Source: Niallia sp. FSL W8-0635 (lineage in GTDB: Bacteria; Bacillota; Bacilli; Bacillales; Cytobacillaceae). From it: a stretch of 64,000 bases of DNA. Numbering within the stretch: position 1 is the first letter of the stretch; every line of letters begins with the position of its first letter. The stretch spans positions 3,636,501-3,700,500 of the forward strand of contig NZ_JBBOYD010000001.1 of the NCBI RefSeq assembly GCF_038007965.1, written 5' to 3'. Below are positions 31,734-40,789 of the stretch, piece by piece. The position numbers and the translations under genes were made by a program. The notes beneath the pieces are model-generated. The model had not been told where the DNA came from. It did no database searches and worked only from the letters and a program-made list of their open reading frames with translations.

Positions 31734-33713
31734 TCACCCCTCTGCCTTTAATTCAAGCAATAAATCGCGAAGCTCTGCTGCTCTTTCGAAATTCAGAGCT
31801 TTTGCTGCTTCCTTCATTTCGTTCTCCATTTGGGCAATCATTGCCTCTTTTTCCTTTTTCGTCAATTTATCAAGTTTAACAGATGTTGCATATTCTTCTG
31901 GTTCTTCTGCTGCTTGTGTAGCACGAATAGAATCTCGAATACCCTTTTGAATTGTTTGGGGCGTAATCCCATGTTCTTCATTGTATTTCTCTTGGATTTC
32001 TCTACGTCTTTTCGTTTCACTTATTGCCACTTCCATCGAATGAGTCATCTTATCTGCATACATAATGACATGCCCATTTGAATTTCTCGCTGCACGTCCG
32101 ATTGTTTGAATTAAAGAGCGTTCCGAACGTAGGAATCCTTCCTTATCCGCATCCAAAATAGTGACTAATGATACTTCTGGAATATCCAATCCTTCCCGCA
32201 ATAGGTTAATTCCTACTAGAACATCATATTTACCAAGACGTAATTCTCGAATGATTTCAATCCGTTCTAATGTTTTTACTTCGGAATGCAAATATTGAAC
32301 TTTAATTCCAATTTCCTTCAGATAATCCGTTAAATCCTCTGACATTTTTTTCGTCAATGTCGTCACCAATACCCGTTCATTTCGTTTGATTCGTTCATGT
32401 ATCTCAGCAATTAGGTCATCGATTTGTCCTTCAATCGGACGAATATCAATGGTCGGATCAAGTAATCCAGTTGGGCGAATGATTTGTTCAATCATAACTG
32501 GCGTATGCTCGATTTCATACGGACCAGGTGTTGCGGAAACACAAATCATTTGATTAATATGCTTTTCAAATTCTCCGAAAGTTAATGGACGGTTATCAAG
32601 TGCTGACGGTAAGCGAAAACCATGCTCTACTAGCACATTTTTCCTTGCCTGATCCCCATTATACATTCCTCTGATTTGCGGCAATGTAACATGAGATTCG
32701 TCAATGACAAGAAGAAAGTCTTTTGGAAAATAATCTAATAAAGTGTAAGGTGTAGATCCAGGAGGTCTTAATGTTAAATGTCTTGAGTAATTTTCAATTC
32801 CCGAACAGAAACCCATCTCTCTCATCATCTCAAGATCATAGCGTGAGCGCTGTTCTAGACGTTGAGCCTCTAACAATTTATTATTTTCTCGTAGTTTTTC
32901 TAATTGTTCTTCTAATTCCTTTTCAATGTTCTCAATCGCTATTTTCATTTTTTCTTCTCTTGTTACGAAGTGAGATGCTGGAAAAATAGCAATATGATTT
33001 CTTTCTCCTAATATTTCACCAGTTAAGGCATCCACTTCACGAATTCGATCAATTTCATCTCCAAAAAACTCTACTCTGATACAGTGCTCATCACGAGAAG
33101 CCGGAAAAATTTCTACCACATCTCCACGTACACGGAAAGTTCCTCGTTTAAAATCAATATCATTTCGATCATATTGGATATCAACAAGTTTACGAAGTAG
33201 TTGATTTCTTTCTAATTCCATACCCGTTCTTAATGAAACAACCATTTCTCGATACTCTTCTGGAGAACCTAATCCATAAATGCAGGAAACACTGGCAATA
33301 ATTATCACATCATCCCTTTCAAATAAAGAGGATGTTGCCGAATGGCGGAGTTTATCTATTTCATCATTGATGCTAGCATCCTTTTCAATAAACGTATCCG
33401 TGTGTGGGACATACGCTTCTGGTTGGTAGTAATCATAATAACTTACAAAATACTCCACTGCATTATTAGGAAAAAATTCTTTAAACTCACTATATAGTTG
33501 ACCTGCTAATGTTTTATTATGAGCAATGATTAAGGTTGGTTTTTTCACTTCTTTAATAACATTGCTTACTGTAAAGGTTTTACCTGTACCAGTTGCCCCC
33601 AGCAAGGTTTGAATTTTTTCCCCTGCTTTAATTCCTGATATTAGTTTTTTTATTGCTTCTGGCTGATCTCCTTGAGGCGTATACTTTGAAACTAACTCAA
33701 AATCATGACTCAC
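31734..33713 (-). CDS. uvrB: excinuclease ABC subunit B
   Basis: Helicase-like damage verifier that loads UvrC. The 659-residue protein carries Walker A GATGTGKT (about 39-46), the beta-hairpin [16 protein letters not shown] box, motif [11 protein letters not shown] and a C-terminal UVR domain ([14 protein letters not shown]) that binds UvrC. It lies upstream of uvrA. A LexA-like box about 200 bases upstream suggests SOS control, as in B. subtilis. Confidence 0.99.
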   Translation of the reverse strand: MSHDFELVSKYTPQGDQPEAIKKLISGIKAGEKIQTLLGATGTGKTFTVSNVIKEVKKPTLIIAHNKTLAGQLYSEFKEFFPNNAVEYFVSYYDYYQPEAYVPHTDTFIEKDASINDEIDKLRHSATSSLFERDDVIIIASVSCIYGLGSPEEYREMVVSLRTGMELERNQLLRKLVDIQYDRNDIDFKRGTFRVRGDVVEIFPASRDEHCIRVEFFGDEIDRIREVDALTGEILGERNHIAIFPASHFVTREEKMKIAIENIEKELEEQLEKLRENNKLLEAQRLEQRSRYDLEMMREMGFCSGIENYSRHLTLRPPGSTPYTLLDYFPKDFLLVIDESHVTLPQIRGMYNGDQARKNVLVEHGFRLPSALDNRPLTFGEFEKHINQMICVSATPGPYEIEHTPVMIEQIIRPTGLLDPTIDIRPIEGQIDDLIAEIHERIKRNERVLVTTLTKKMSEDLTDYLKEIGIKVQYLHSEVKTLERIEIIRELRLGKYDVLVGINLLREGLDIPEVSLVTILDADKEGFLRSERSLIQTIGRAARNSNGHVIMYADKMTHSMEVAISETKRRREIQEKYNEEHGITPQTIQKGIRDSIRATQAAEEPEEYATSVKLDKLTKKEKEAMIAQMENEMKEAAKALNFERAAELRDLLLELKAEG

Positions 33714-33909
33714 TAACCCATCCTCCGATCTATCAACTTTCGAAAAACGTACATTTTGGTAGACAATCTATATGAAAAATTATTTTTAATCTGCTAAAAG
33801 TTTTTCTTCATCCTTTAATGATTATGTTAACAGTCCTATCTATACTTAATTATGTAATCAATATATCACCATTCTACCACAAACCATCCATTTCAAACCA
33901 CAAAAAAGA

Positions 33910-33921
33910 GAACAAACATTC
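33910..33921. promoter_or_regulatory. LexA-like box upstream of uvrBA
   Basis: GAAC-AAAC-ATTC, followed by G, resembles the Bacillus LexA site CGAAC-N4-GTTCG with mismatches at the flanking base and one arm. A TAGAAT -10 element lies about 45 bases downstream toward uvrB. Suggestive only. Confidence 0.4.
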
Positions 33922-33958
33922 GATTTATTTTAGAATATGATTTATTAATGAATGAATC

Positions 33959-34019
33959 AAAAAAAATGACTATACGAAAATACCTATCATCTTTATCGAC
34001 GTAAAATCGTTTAGTCATT
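33959..34019 (-). terminator. csbA terminator
   Basis: Stem AATGACTA-ACGA pairing with TCGT-TAGTCATT across a 29-base loop, then TTTTTTT on the minus strand. It separates csbA from uvrBA. Confidence 0.72.
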
Positions 34020-34066
34020 CTCCTTCTCTATTCTTTTTTCACTCTTTTTTGAAATGTAGCTAAACA

Positions 34067-34294
34067 TTATTTATTCGCTACTTTCTCTTTCCATTTCCTG
34101 CTAATCATAAATCCAATTGTCATGGAAAAAGCATCTACAACAATTAATATAAACGTGTCTGTGTATCCTTTATAAACAGATGCAGCAATTAAGGCGACAG
34201 TTAAAACCAAACCAATAATTGGATAATATGTTGCTCTTGAAAAGAGAATTACTAATAAGCACGGAAAAAATAGTGCAGCTAGATACTTCCCCAT
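34067..34294 (-). CDS. csbA: CsbA family small membrane protein
   Basis: Membrane protein of 75 residues with two to three hydrophobic helices (about 5-22, 24-40, 48-64) and a basic tail (ISRKWKEKVANK). B. subtilis csbA is a sigma-B-controlled gene upstream of uvrBA; its function is unknown. Here it follows an RsbR paralogue by 16 bases, so they are probably co-transcribed. Confidence 0.88.
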   Translation of the reverse strand: MGKYLAALFFPCLLVILFSRATYYPIIGLVLTVALIAASVYKGYTDTFILIVVDAFSMTIGFMISRKWKEKVANK

Positions 34295-34310
34295 CTATAT
34301 ACACCTCTAT

Positions 34311-35174
34311 TTAAACATATTTCACTTCATTAACCATTAACCCAAAACTTTCAAGAGCACTTGCTAAATTATTGAACATTGGAATTTGGCTAAAATCCAC
34401 ACCTAGTTGAATAGCAGTTTGCGCTACCTCTGGTCTTAACCCTGAAAGATACCCTTTTACACCAATTAATCGTAGTGCATGAATAACCTGAAAAATTTGA
34501 TGCGCCACCATTGTATCGATAAGTGGAACCCCTGATAAATCAATAAATAAATGATTAAATCGTTTTTCATTGCATTCCTTCAAAGTATTTTCCATGATTA
34601 ATTGAGCTCTCTTCGTATCAATATCTCCAATTAGCGGGAGAACACCAATCCCCTTTGTAATTGGTATAACTGGACTGCTTAATTCATAAATTGTTTCTTG
34701 CTGTGCTGTTAATTGCTGAAATTTATATTCATCGTAAGAGCTAATAAATATATTTACAAATAAATCGAATGCATAATGGATCAATCGTATCCATTCAAAC
34801 AAAGTAGATATCGTTAAATGATCAGTAGATTCTTCAGAAAACTTTTCTACATAGGATGAAAGAATTCCTTTAACGACATTAAGCTGTTCGATGGATTCCA
34901 AAATAGGTACCAAGTCTTTCGCACGCTTTTCCGCAACTTTAACAGCCCATTTAGAAATATTTGCTGAATACTCTGCTTCGTCCTCAATAAAAACCTTAAT
35001 TACATTTTCTATAAGAATTTGGTGAGCTGTAACTAGTTCTTCCAAATTAGCTGTTGATTTATCGATGGAATAAAAATTAGATGAACTATTTTCTAATATT
35101 TTTAACCATTCCTCACGCATGTCTACAAGATGATCATTTAAATAGGTATATAGACTTTTCATACATTGTTCCAA
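34311..35174 (-). CDS. RsbR-type stressosome protein with STAS domain
   Basis: Stressosome scaffold protein of 287 residues: a variable N-terminal sensor domain (about 1-165, non-heme-globin-like helices) and a C-terminal STAS domain (170-280). Both threonines phosphorylated by RsbT in B. subtilis RsbR appear conserved: Thr187 in GDIDTKRA and Thr221 in PLIDTMVAH. The start is a TTG at 35174, 6 bases after GGAGGAG; the next ATG is too far. No rsbS or rsbT is nearby, so it would join a stressosome encoded elsewhere. A sigma-B-like promoter is at 35274-35300. Confidence 0.88.
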   Translation of the reverse strand: MEQCMKSLYTYLNDHLVDMREEWLKILENSSSNFYSIDKSTANLEELVTAHQILIENVIKVFIEDEAEYSANISKWAVKVAEKRAKDLVPILESIEQLNVVKGILSSYVEKFSEESTDHLTISTLFEWIRLIHYAFDLFVNIFISSYDEYKFQQLTAQQETIYELSSPVIPITKGIGVLPLIGDIDTKRAQLIMENTLKECNEKRFNHLFIDLSGVPLIDTMVAHQIFQVIHALRLIGVKGYLSGLRPEVAQTAIQLGVDFSQIPMFNNLASALESFGLMVNEVKYV

Positions 35175-35273
35175 CTAGTTCTCCTCCTAATACAAGAAAC
35201 AACCTTCTTCACTCGTTTATGATAGCGACTTTTCCAAGTAGAATAACAGAAGTTTCCATAACTTTTTTCAGTT

Positions 35274-35300
35274 ATTCCCTACTTGTTTTTGAACCTAAAT
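35274..35300 (-). promoter_or_regulatory. possible sigma-B promoter for the RsbR-csbA unit
   Basis: Minus strand: ATTTAG (35300-35295), 15-base spacer, GGGAAT (35279-35274), compared with the sigma-B consensus GTTTAA-N13-15-GGGTAT. Weak -35, good -10. Confidence 0.35.
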
Positions 35301-35399
35301 TCTTGGTATTTATGGATAAATATATACTATTATATAGTTGTCATTATAGTGAAACAAGTGAGAAGCCTTTTGGTAGTAAGAGGAAGATAGAAGAATTTC

Positions 35400-35690
35400 T
35401 TACGTGCTTTTTAATAAACCTGTGGCAATCACTTGAAAAATCGCTTTTAGGGAGGAAGCTCTTTTTTTGGCGTTTTCTAACAAAAAGGTAATCTCCGCGA
35501 TTTCCTCCGGGCTTAATTTTCCTACTATCCAATCTTCCAAATCATGATTTTTTATAGCTATATTTTGTTTAGGTATATTTATTGTTTGGTACTTCATCAA
35601 TTCATTATGAATCATGTCTATATGGTATTGATACTGCTTTTCCTTATGTATATAAAACGTATTATTTTCCTTCGGCTGATTTTTATCCAT
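35400..35690 (-). CDS. hypothetical 96-residue protein
   Basis: Unrecognised small soluble protein. The N-terminal half is polar and tyrosine-rich (FYIHKEKQYQYHIDMIHNEL); the C-terminal half is a helical segment (DLEDWIVGKLSPEEIAEITF then LLENAKKRASSLKAIF). AAAGGGG lies about 10 bases before the ATG. It lies between the RsbR gene and a divergent HD-GYP gene. Coding is likely but not certain. Confidence 0.6.
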   Translation of the reverse strand: MDKNQPKENNTFYIHKEKQYQYHIDMIHNELMKYQTINIPKQNIAIKNHDLEDWIVGKLSPEEIAEITFLLENAKKRASSLKAIFQVIATGLLKST

Positions 35691-35957
35691 CTGTTGTGTA
35701 TTCCCCTTTCTAAAAATATCTTTAAATCTCTTAAAATCAATCGATTTCTTCTATTCTTTTCGGGTAAATATATTGTTATTATAATAGGAAAACATTGCTG
35801 AAGATCTTAGTCCCAAGTATTTTCTACTAAAATAGGTATTTAGGATTATTCCATCTAGTCACAAAGTCTGTTTTATCGAAGGTTGAGGTAAGGTAATATT
35901 TACTAAGAAGGGGATGCACCGTAGCAAAATAGCCATTTAATAAAGGAGACAAAAGAT

Positions 35958-36980
35958 ATGGAAAAAGTTACTACAGATATTATTGGATATCGTATAAAAG
36001 AAGATGTTTATTCTAACTCCATTGAAGGTTTATTTCTACTTAAAAAGGGCTCTACTCTTACAAAAAAGCATGTAGAATTACTTACTAAACATCAGATAAA
36101 TCCATTTGATGTAATTAGCTCTACAGAAGACACCCCTCCTTCCTCCATAAATAATACGTTTACTAATTTAATAGATGAAGTGAAAGAAACCTTCCACTTT
36201 ATCATAGAACAAGAAAATTACAATGTTGATAGATTTCTACATAACTATGAAAAAGCAATTGATTTTTCCCTTCAAGAATTAGCAATTTTAGATATTATTC
36301 ACACAGAAGTTCCACCAAAGGATTATATATATCAACATAGCATTAATGTAGGCATCATTTCAGCAATCATTGGGAAGATTTTAGGATTATCTAGACAGGA
36401 ATGCCATCTACTAAGTCAGATGGGTCTATTCCATGATATCGGCATGCTAAAAATTAATCCAGCCCTCTTACAAGCACAAGATCGCTTAACACAAAAAGAA
36501 TATAAGGAAATCCAAAAACATACGACTTATGGAAAAAGCATTTTATTTCAAGTTTCGCAATTGGACATATTAATATCACGAACTGCCCTATTGCATCATG
36601 AAAAAATAAATGGAAAAGGCTACCCCTCTCGTCGAACAGAAAAGGATATTCCTTTCCTGATTCAAATTGTTTCGGTAGCAGACAAGTTTAATAGCATGTG
36701 TACTACACATACCTATAAAGAAAAGAAAACATACTTTGAAGCTATTAATGAATTGGTGAATGAAGCATATGGAAATGCACTAAATCCTGCTATTGTCATA
36801 CCATTTACTAATTTTATTATGGGAAAGCAACTCTTTCAAAAGGTCACCTTATCAAATAATGAGACAGCAGAAATCATTTTTATCCATCAAAATGAACCAC
36901 ATCTTCCTCTTGTCCGTCTAAAGGATTCCTATATTGATTTACGTAAAGCATCCTTAAAAATTACTGGTGTAGCAACCTAA
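35958..36980 (+). CDS. HD-GYP domain protein, probable cyclic-di-GMP phosphodiesterase
   Basis: Cytosolic protein of 340 residues. The N-terminal ~50 residues resemble the short beta domain common before HD-GYP; the HD-GYP domain spans about 120-260 with His127, His159-Asp160 (HDIGM), His188, His213-His214 and Gly-Tyr-Pro at 221-223. The metal ligands are present, but the usual HDIGK lysine is Met163, which could reduce activity. AAAGGAG precedes the ATG by about 7 bases. No sensory or membrane domain is visible. Confidence 0.88.
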   Translation: MEKVTTDIIGYRIKEDVYSNSIEGLFLLKKGSTLTKKHVELLTKHQINPFDVISSTEDTPPSSINNTFTNLIDEVKETFHFIIEQENYNVDRFLHNYEKAIDFSLQELAILDIIHTEVPPKDYIYQHSINVGIISAIIGKILGLSRQECHLLSQMGLFHDIGMLKINPALLQAQDRLTQKEYKEIQKHTTYGKSILFQVSQLDILISRTALLHHEKINGKGYPSRRTEKDIPFLIQIVSVADKFNSMCTTHTYKEKKTYFEAINELVNEAYGNALNPAIVIPFTNFIMGKQLFQKVTLSNNETAEIIFIHQNEPHLPLVRLKDSYIDLRKASLKITGVAT

Positions 36981-37010
36981 ACGCAATATAGTTCCTAATA
37001 GAAATGGAAA

Positions 37011-37036
37011 TGGCCAAATCAAGAATGATTTGGCCA
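37011..37036. terminator. bidirectional terminator between HD-GYP gene and adhE
   Basis: 11-bp stem TGGCCAAATCA and complement, AGAA loop; short U-rich tails on both sides. The two genes converge here. Confidence 0.75.
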
Positions 37037-37059
37037 AAATGTTATGCTTCACTAGGATA

Positions 37060-39672
37060 TTAAACCCCTTTATACGCTTTTCTATAAATGTCTGCTAACT
37101 CTGTTACTAATGGTAATTTAGGATTAGCTGTTGTACATTGATCTTCAAAGGCACGGTCCGCTAAATAATCCACTTTAGCTTCAAATTCTTTTGGATCCAC
37201 ACCTTGTGCCGCAATACTCATTGGAATATTTAATTCTTTTCCAAGTCTAATTACTGCTTTAACAAAGCTGTCTACCCCTTGTTCCACTGTATTAGCTGGC
37301 AATCCTAGAATCCTTGCAAGCTCTGCATAACGTTCATCTGCTTTAAAGTATTCATATTTAGGGAATGCAGTGAATTTTTTCGGCTTCTCTGCATTGTAGC
37401 GAATAACATGTGGCAATAAGATAGCATTTGAACGTCCATGTGCTATATGGAATTCCGCACCTAATTTATGTGCTAAACTATGGTTAATTCCTAAGAAAGC
37501 ATTCGCGAAAGCCATCCCAGCTATTGTAGATGCATTATGCACTTTTTCCCGCGCTTCCTCATCATTCCCATTGCGATAAGCTCTTGGTAAATATTCAAAT
37601 ATCAACTGAACTGCTTTCACAGCTAATGCATCTGTATAGTCATTTGCCATATTAGATACATATGCTTCCACAGCATGTGTTAATACGTCCATCCCAGTAT
37701 CTGCTGTAACAGCAGGGGGTACAGTCATAACAAATTGCGGATCGATGATTGCTACATCTGGTGTTAATTCATAATCAGCTAACGGATATTTAATGTTCTG
37801 TTCTTTATCTGTAATTACAGCGAAAGATGTTACTTCAGATCCAGTACCAGAAGTAGTTGGAATTGCTACAAATTTAGCTTTTCCTCCTAATGATGGATAT
37901 TTATAAACCCTTTTCCGAATATCTAGGAATTTTTGCTTTAATCCAAAGAACTCTTCATCTGGATGTTCGTAGAATAACCACATACCTTTTGCTGCATCCA
38001 TTGGAGATCCTCCCCCAAGTGCGATAATGCAGTCTGGTTGGAATTTAGCCATCATTTCTGTTCCTCTGACAACCGTTTCAATAGATGGATCTGGTTCTAC
38101 ATCTGAAAACACTTCTACTTGCACTAGATTTGAACGTTTTCTTAAGTTATAAAGTAATTTATCTACATATCCGAATTTAACCATGTATGGATCTGTAACG
38201 ATAAACACTCTTGAAATATCCTTCATTTTTTGTAAATATTGTACAGAGTTTTTCTCAAAATATATTTTTGAAGGTACTTTAAACCATTGCATATTTACAT
38301 TCCTTTTAGCTAGTTTTTTTACATTCAATAAATGAATATCTGTTACATTAGTAGATACAGAGTTTTTACCATAAGAGCCACAGCCAAGTGTTAAAGATGG
38401 CATGAAGGCGTTGTAGATATCACCAATTGCCCCTTGAGAAGATGGTGCATTGTTAATAATACGACATGCTTTCATTCTTAGTGCAAAGCTTTCTACTACT
38501 TTTGGATCTTCTGAGTGAATAACTGCTGAGTGTCCTAATCCACCGAATTCTAGCATTTCTTCTGCTCGTTTGATTCCTTCTTCTGTTGATTCCACTCTAT
38601 AGCACGCAAGTACTGGGCTTAATTTTTCTCTTGATAGTGGATAATTTGGTCCAACACCTTCTAATTCAGCAAGAAGAATTTTTGTATCTTCAGGTACCTT
38701 TACTCCTGCTAATCCTGCAATATAATGAGCTGATTTACCAACGATATCCGGATTTACTGCACATGTATTTTCATTAATTACTAGCTTTTCTACTTTCGCC
38801 AACTCTTCATTATTTAAGAAGTAGCAGCTATTACGAACCAATTGATTTTTAACTTCATCATAGATTTCTGTATCGATGATTACCGCTTGCTCAGAAGCGC
38901 AAATCATACCATTATCAAAAGTTTTAGAAAGGATTAAATCATTAACTGCTCTCTTCACTTTTGCTGTTTTTTCTATATAACAAGGTACGTTACCTGCTCC
39001 AACTCCAAGTGCAGGTTTTCCACAACTGTATGCAGATTTAACCATTCCTGGTCCACCAGTTGCAAGTATTAATGCAACATCATTATGATTCATTAATGCT
39101 TTTGTTGTTTCAATGGAAGGTTTTTCTACCCATTGTATACAATTTTCTGGCGCTCCTGCTTTAACAGCTGCATCTCTTAAGATTCTTGCTGCTTCACTGC
39201 TACATTTCTGTGCAGATGGATGGAAAGCAAATATAATGGGATTACGTGTTTTTATCGCAATAATTGCTTTAAACATTGTAGTAGATGTTGGATTCGTAAC
39301 CGGTGTTACTCCTGCAACTACACCAACTGGATCGGCAATTTCAACAATTCCCGTTTGTTGGTCTTCGCTTATTACCCCAACTGTGCGATCGTATTTAATA
39401 TTATGGTAGATATATTCGGTAGAGAAAATATTCTTTGTAATTTTGTCCTCATAAATACCTCTGCCCGTTTCTTCAACCGCTAGTTTCGCTAAATACATAT
39501 GTTTATCTAAACCAGCTAGAGCCATTGCCTTTACAATCGTATCCACTTGCTCTTGATCTAAAGACATAAATTCTTCAAGTGCTTTCTTTCCTTTTGCTGC
39601 CATTTCATTAATAACGGTTTGTGCATCAACTTGCTCATTTTTCGCTTTAACTTCTTTTTCCACAACTGACAT
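37060..39672 (-). CDS. adhE: bifunctional aldehyde-alcohol dehydrogenase AdhE
   Basis: Fermentative enzyme converting acetyl-CoA to acetaldehyde and ethanol with two NADH; forms helical spirosomes. Residues about 15-440 are the CoA-acylating aldehyde dehydrogenase with catalytic cysteine in GMICASEQA; about 460-865 are the iron-dependent alcohol dehydrogenase with GGGSPMDAAKGMW and metal histidines in GINHSLAHKLGAEFH. I place the start at ATG 39672 after GGAGGG, giving 870 residues. Three Rex/Fnr-type palindromes upstream point to induction when NADH is high or oxygen is low. B. subtilis has no adhE, so this belongs to the accessory block. Confidence 0.97.
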   Translation of the reverse strand: MSVVEKEVKAKNEQVDAQTVINEMAAKGKKALEEFMSLDQEQVDTIVKAMALAGLDKHMYLAKLAVEETGRGIYEDKITKNIFSTEYIYHNIKYDRTVGVISEDQQTGIVEIADPVGVVAGVTPVTNPTSTTMFKAIIAIKTRNPIIFAFHPSAQKCSSEAARILRDAAVKAGAPENCIQWVEKPSIETTKALMNHNDVALILATGGPGMVKSAYSCGKPALGVGAGNVPCYIEKTAKVKRAVNDLILSKTFDNGMICASEQAVIIDTEIYDEVKNQLVRNSCYFLNNEELAKVEKLVINENTCAVNPDIVGKSAHYIAGLAGVKVPEDTKILLAELEGVGPNYPLSREKLSPVLACYRVESTEEGIKRAEEMLEFGGLGHSAVIHSEDPKVVESFALRMKACRIINNAPSSQGAIGDIYNAFMPSLTLGCGSYGKNSVSTNVTDIHLLNVKKLAKRNVNMQWFKVPSKIYFEKNSVQYLQKMKDISRVFIVTDPYMVKFGYVDKLLYNLRKRSNLVQVEVFSDVEPDPSIETVVRGTEMMAKFQPDCIIALGGGSPMDAAKGMWLFYEHPDEEFFGLKQKFLDIRKRVYKYPSLGGKAKFVAIPTTSGTGSEVTSFAVITDKEQNIKYPLADYELTPDVAIIDPQFVMTVPPAVTADTGMDVLTHAVEAYVSNMANDYTDALAVKAVQLIFEYLPRAYRNGNDEEAREKVHNASTIAGMAFANAFLGINHSLAHKLGAEFHIAHGRSNAILLPHVIRYNAEKPKKFTAFPKYEYFKADERYAELARILGLPANTVEQGVDSFVKAVIRLGKELNIPMSIAAQGVDPKEFEAKVDYLADRAFEDQCTTANPKLPLVTELADIYRKAYKGV

Positions 39673-39704
39673 AGTAGATCCCTCCGATATAGAGAATGAT
39701 AATA

Positions 39705-39722
39705 ATGTGAAATTATTCACAA
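39705..39722. promoter_or_regulatory. Rex/Fnr-type palindrome 1 at adhE
   Basis: ATGTGAAATTATTCACAA: TGTGAA-N4-TTCACA, 17 of 18 matches to the Rex consensus TTGTGAA-W4-TTCACAA. It lies 33-50 bases before the adhE start. The same bases also fit an Fnr site, TGTGA-N6-TCACA. Confidence 0.8.
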
Positions 39723-39761
39723 GTTACTTTAAAGAAAAACCACTTTTAAAAAGCGGTATAA

Positions 39762-39779
39762 TTGTGAAATAATTCACAA
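39762..39779. promoter_or_regulatory. Rex/Fnr-type palindrome 2 at adhE
   Basis: TTGTGAAATAATTCACAA is a perfect match to the Rex consensus. It lies 57 bases from site 1, within an imperfect duplication that shares CTTTAAAGAAAAAC. Confidence 0.88.
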
Positions 39780-39933
39780 ATGATTCTTTAAAGAAAAACT
39801 ACTAATATAGTAGTTTATTTGCCTACTAGCTTCTAACATTTTTGTTGCGTCTTTTTGTATTTTCTAGTTGTTTTCTCTTTACATGTATATCATATAATGA
39901 CTTGTTAAAACCTTCAAGCAATTTCATAAAACA

Positions 39934-39951
39934 TTGTTAAACCTTTCACAA
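39934..39951. promoter_or_regulatory. Rex-like palindrome 3 between adhE and tetR
   Basis: TTGTTAAACCTTTCACAA has the arms TTGTTAA and TTCACAA around four bases; one arm mismatch. It is nearer the TetR gene and might serve either divergent unit. Confidence 0.5.
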
Positions 39952-40042
39952 TATTGTTCACATTTTATACAAATTTGAAATATCTTCTTACTTTTCCTAT
40001 AATATTAAATGTGATAAAACCAACAATGAAAGGGTTTACAAT

Positions 40043-40669
40043 TTGAATAATAAAAGAGAAAGAACCAGCGCTGATCATGATACCTATCAATTTATTATCC
40101 GTGTTTCCTATCAGTTATTTATGGAATTGGGATATCGAAAGGTTAGTACACGGATGATTGCAGAACGTTGTGGAATTACACAGCCTGCCTTATATCATCA
40201 TTTTAAGAATAAGCAAAATATTTATAAAGAAGTAATTAATACTTCCATTTCACAAACAGAACATGCCTTATTAAAAATCACAGAAGAATTTCAGAATCTA
40301 GAAGAATGTATCTACCAAATTTCGCTTTACTTTTTAGAAAATCATCAAGAAGATCTCATGCAGATGTTCCATGATTTACAACATGAAATGCCGAATGATA
40401 TACAAATGCAATTAAGAAATCGCTGGCAAGAGGGATTTTTAAATCCAATTATGCTAGTGTTTGATAAGGCTGAAAAAGACAATAAAATTTCCTTACAAAA
40501 AATAGAAAGTACTAGTGAAGAGATAGCCTTCGTGTTTCTTCAATATATTCAAACGGCCATGAAACCTTCTTATATAAATGATTTTTCTAAGGAGCAACAA
40601 AAAAAGGAAATCAAACGTAAAGCACAGTTAATCGTTCATTTATTTTTATTTGGAATAGTAGATAGGTAA
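40043..40669 (+). CDS. TetR family transcriptional regulator
   Basis: Dimeric repressor of 208 residues; the N-terminal helix-turn-helix is at about 30-65 (VSTRMIAERCGITQPALYHH), and the C-terminal ligand domain is not diagnostic. Start is a TTG at 40043, after GAAAGGG at modest spacing. It precedes an MMPL exporter on the same strand; two palindromes (40716-40735 and 40743-40770) in the gap between them are likely operators. The ligand is unknown. Confidence 0.9.
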   Translation: MNNKRERTSADHDTYQFIIRVSYQLFMELGYRKVSTRMIAERCGITQPALYHHFKNKQNIYKEVINTSISQTEHALLKITEEFQNLEECIYQISLYFLENHQEDLMQMFHDLQHEMPNDIQMQLRNRWQEGFLNPIMLVFDKAEKDNKISLQKIESTSEEIAFVFLQYIQTAMKPSYINDFSKEQQKKEIKRKAQLIVHLFLFGIVDR

Positions 40670-40715
40670 TGTTTAAAAAAAACACTTCATTTCTTGAAAA
40701 AATAATTATATACTC

Positions 40716-40735
40716 AACTTATCGCTCGATAAGTT
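40716..40735. promoter_or_regulatory. palindrome A, probable TetR operator / terminator
   Basis: AACTTATCGCTCGATAAGTT: perfect 8-bp arms around GCTC, followed directly by a T-run, so it has terminator form as well. Same half-site as palindrome B. Confidence 0.7.
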
Positions 40736-40742
40736 TTTTTAC

Positions 40743-40770
40743 ACCGAACTTATCAAGTGATAAGTTCGGT
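40743..40770. promoter_or_regulatory. palindrome B, probable TetR operator / terminator
   Basis: A 28-base palindrome with 13-bp arms (ACCGAACTTATCA and complement), followed by CTTTTT and then the ribosome site of the MMPL gene. Shares AACTTATC/GATAAGTT with palindrome A. Confidence 0.7.
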
Positions 40771-40789
40771 CTTTTTAAGGAGTGAAAAA

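Noticed and set aside
35081..35532. Open frames on both strands around the 96-codon gene
   Set aside because: No ribosome sites; they overlap the RsbR start or the better-supported 35400-35690 gene.
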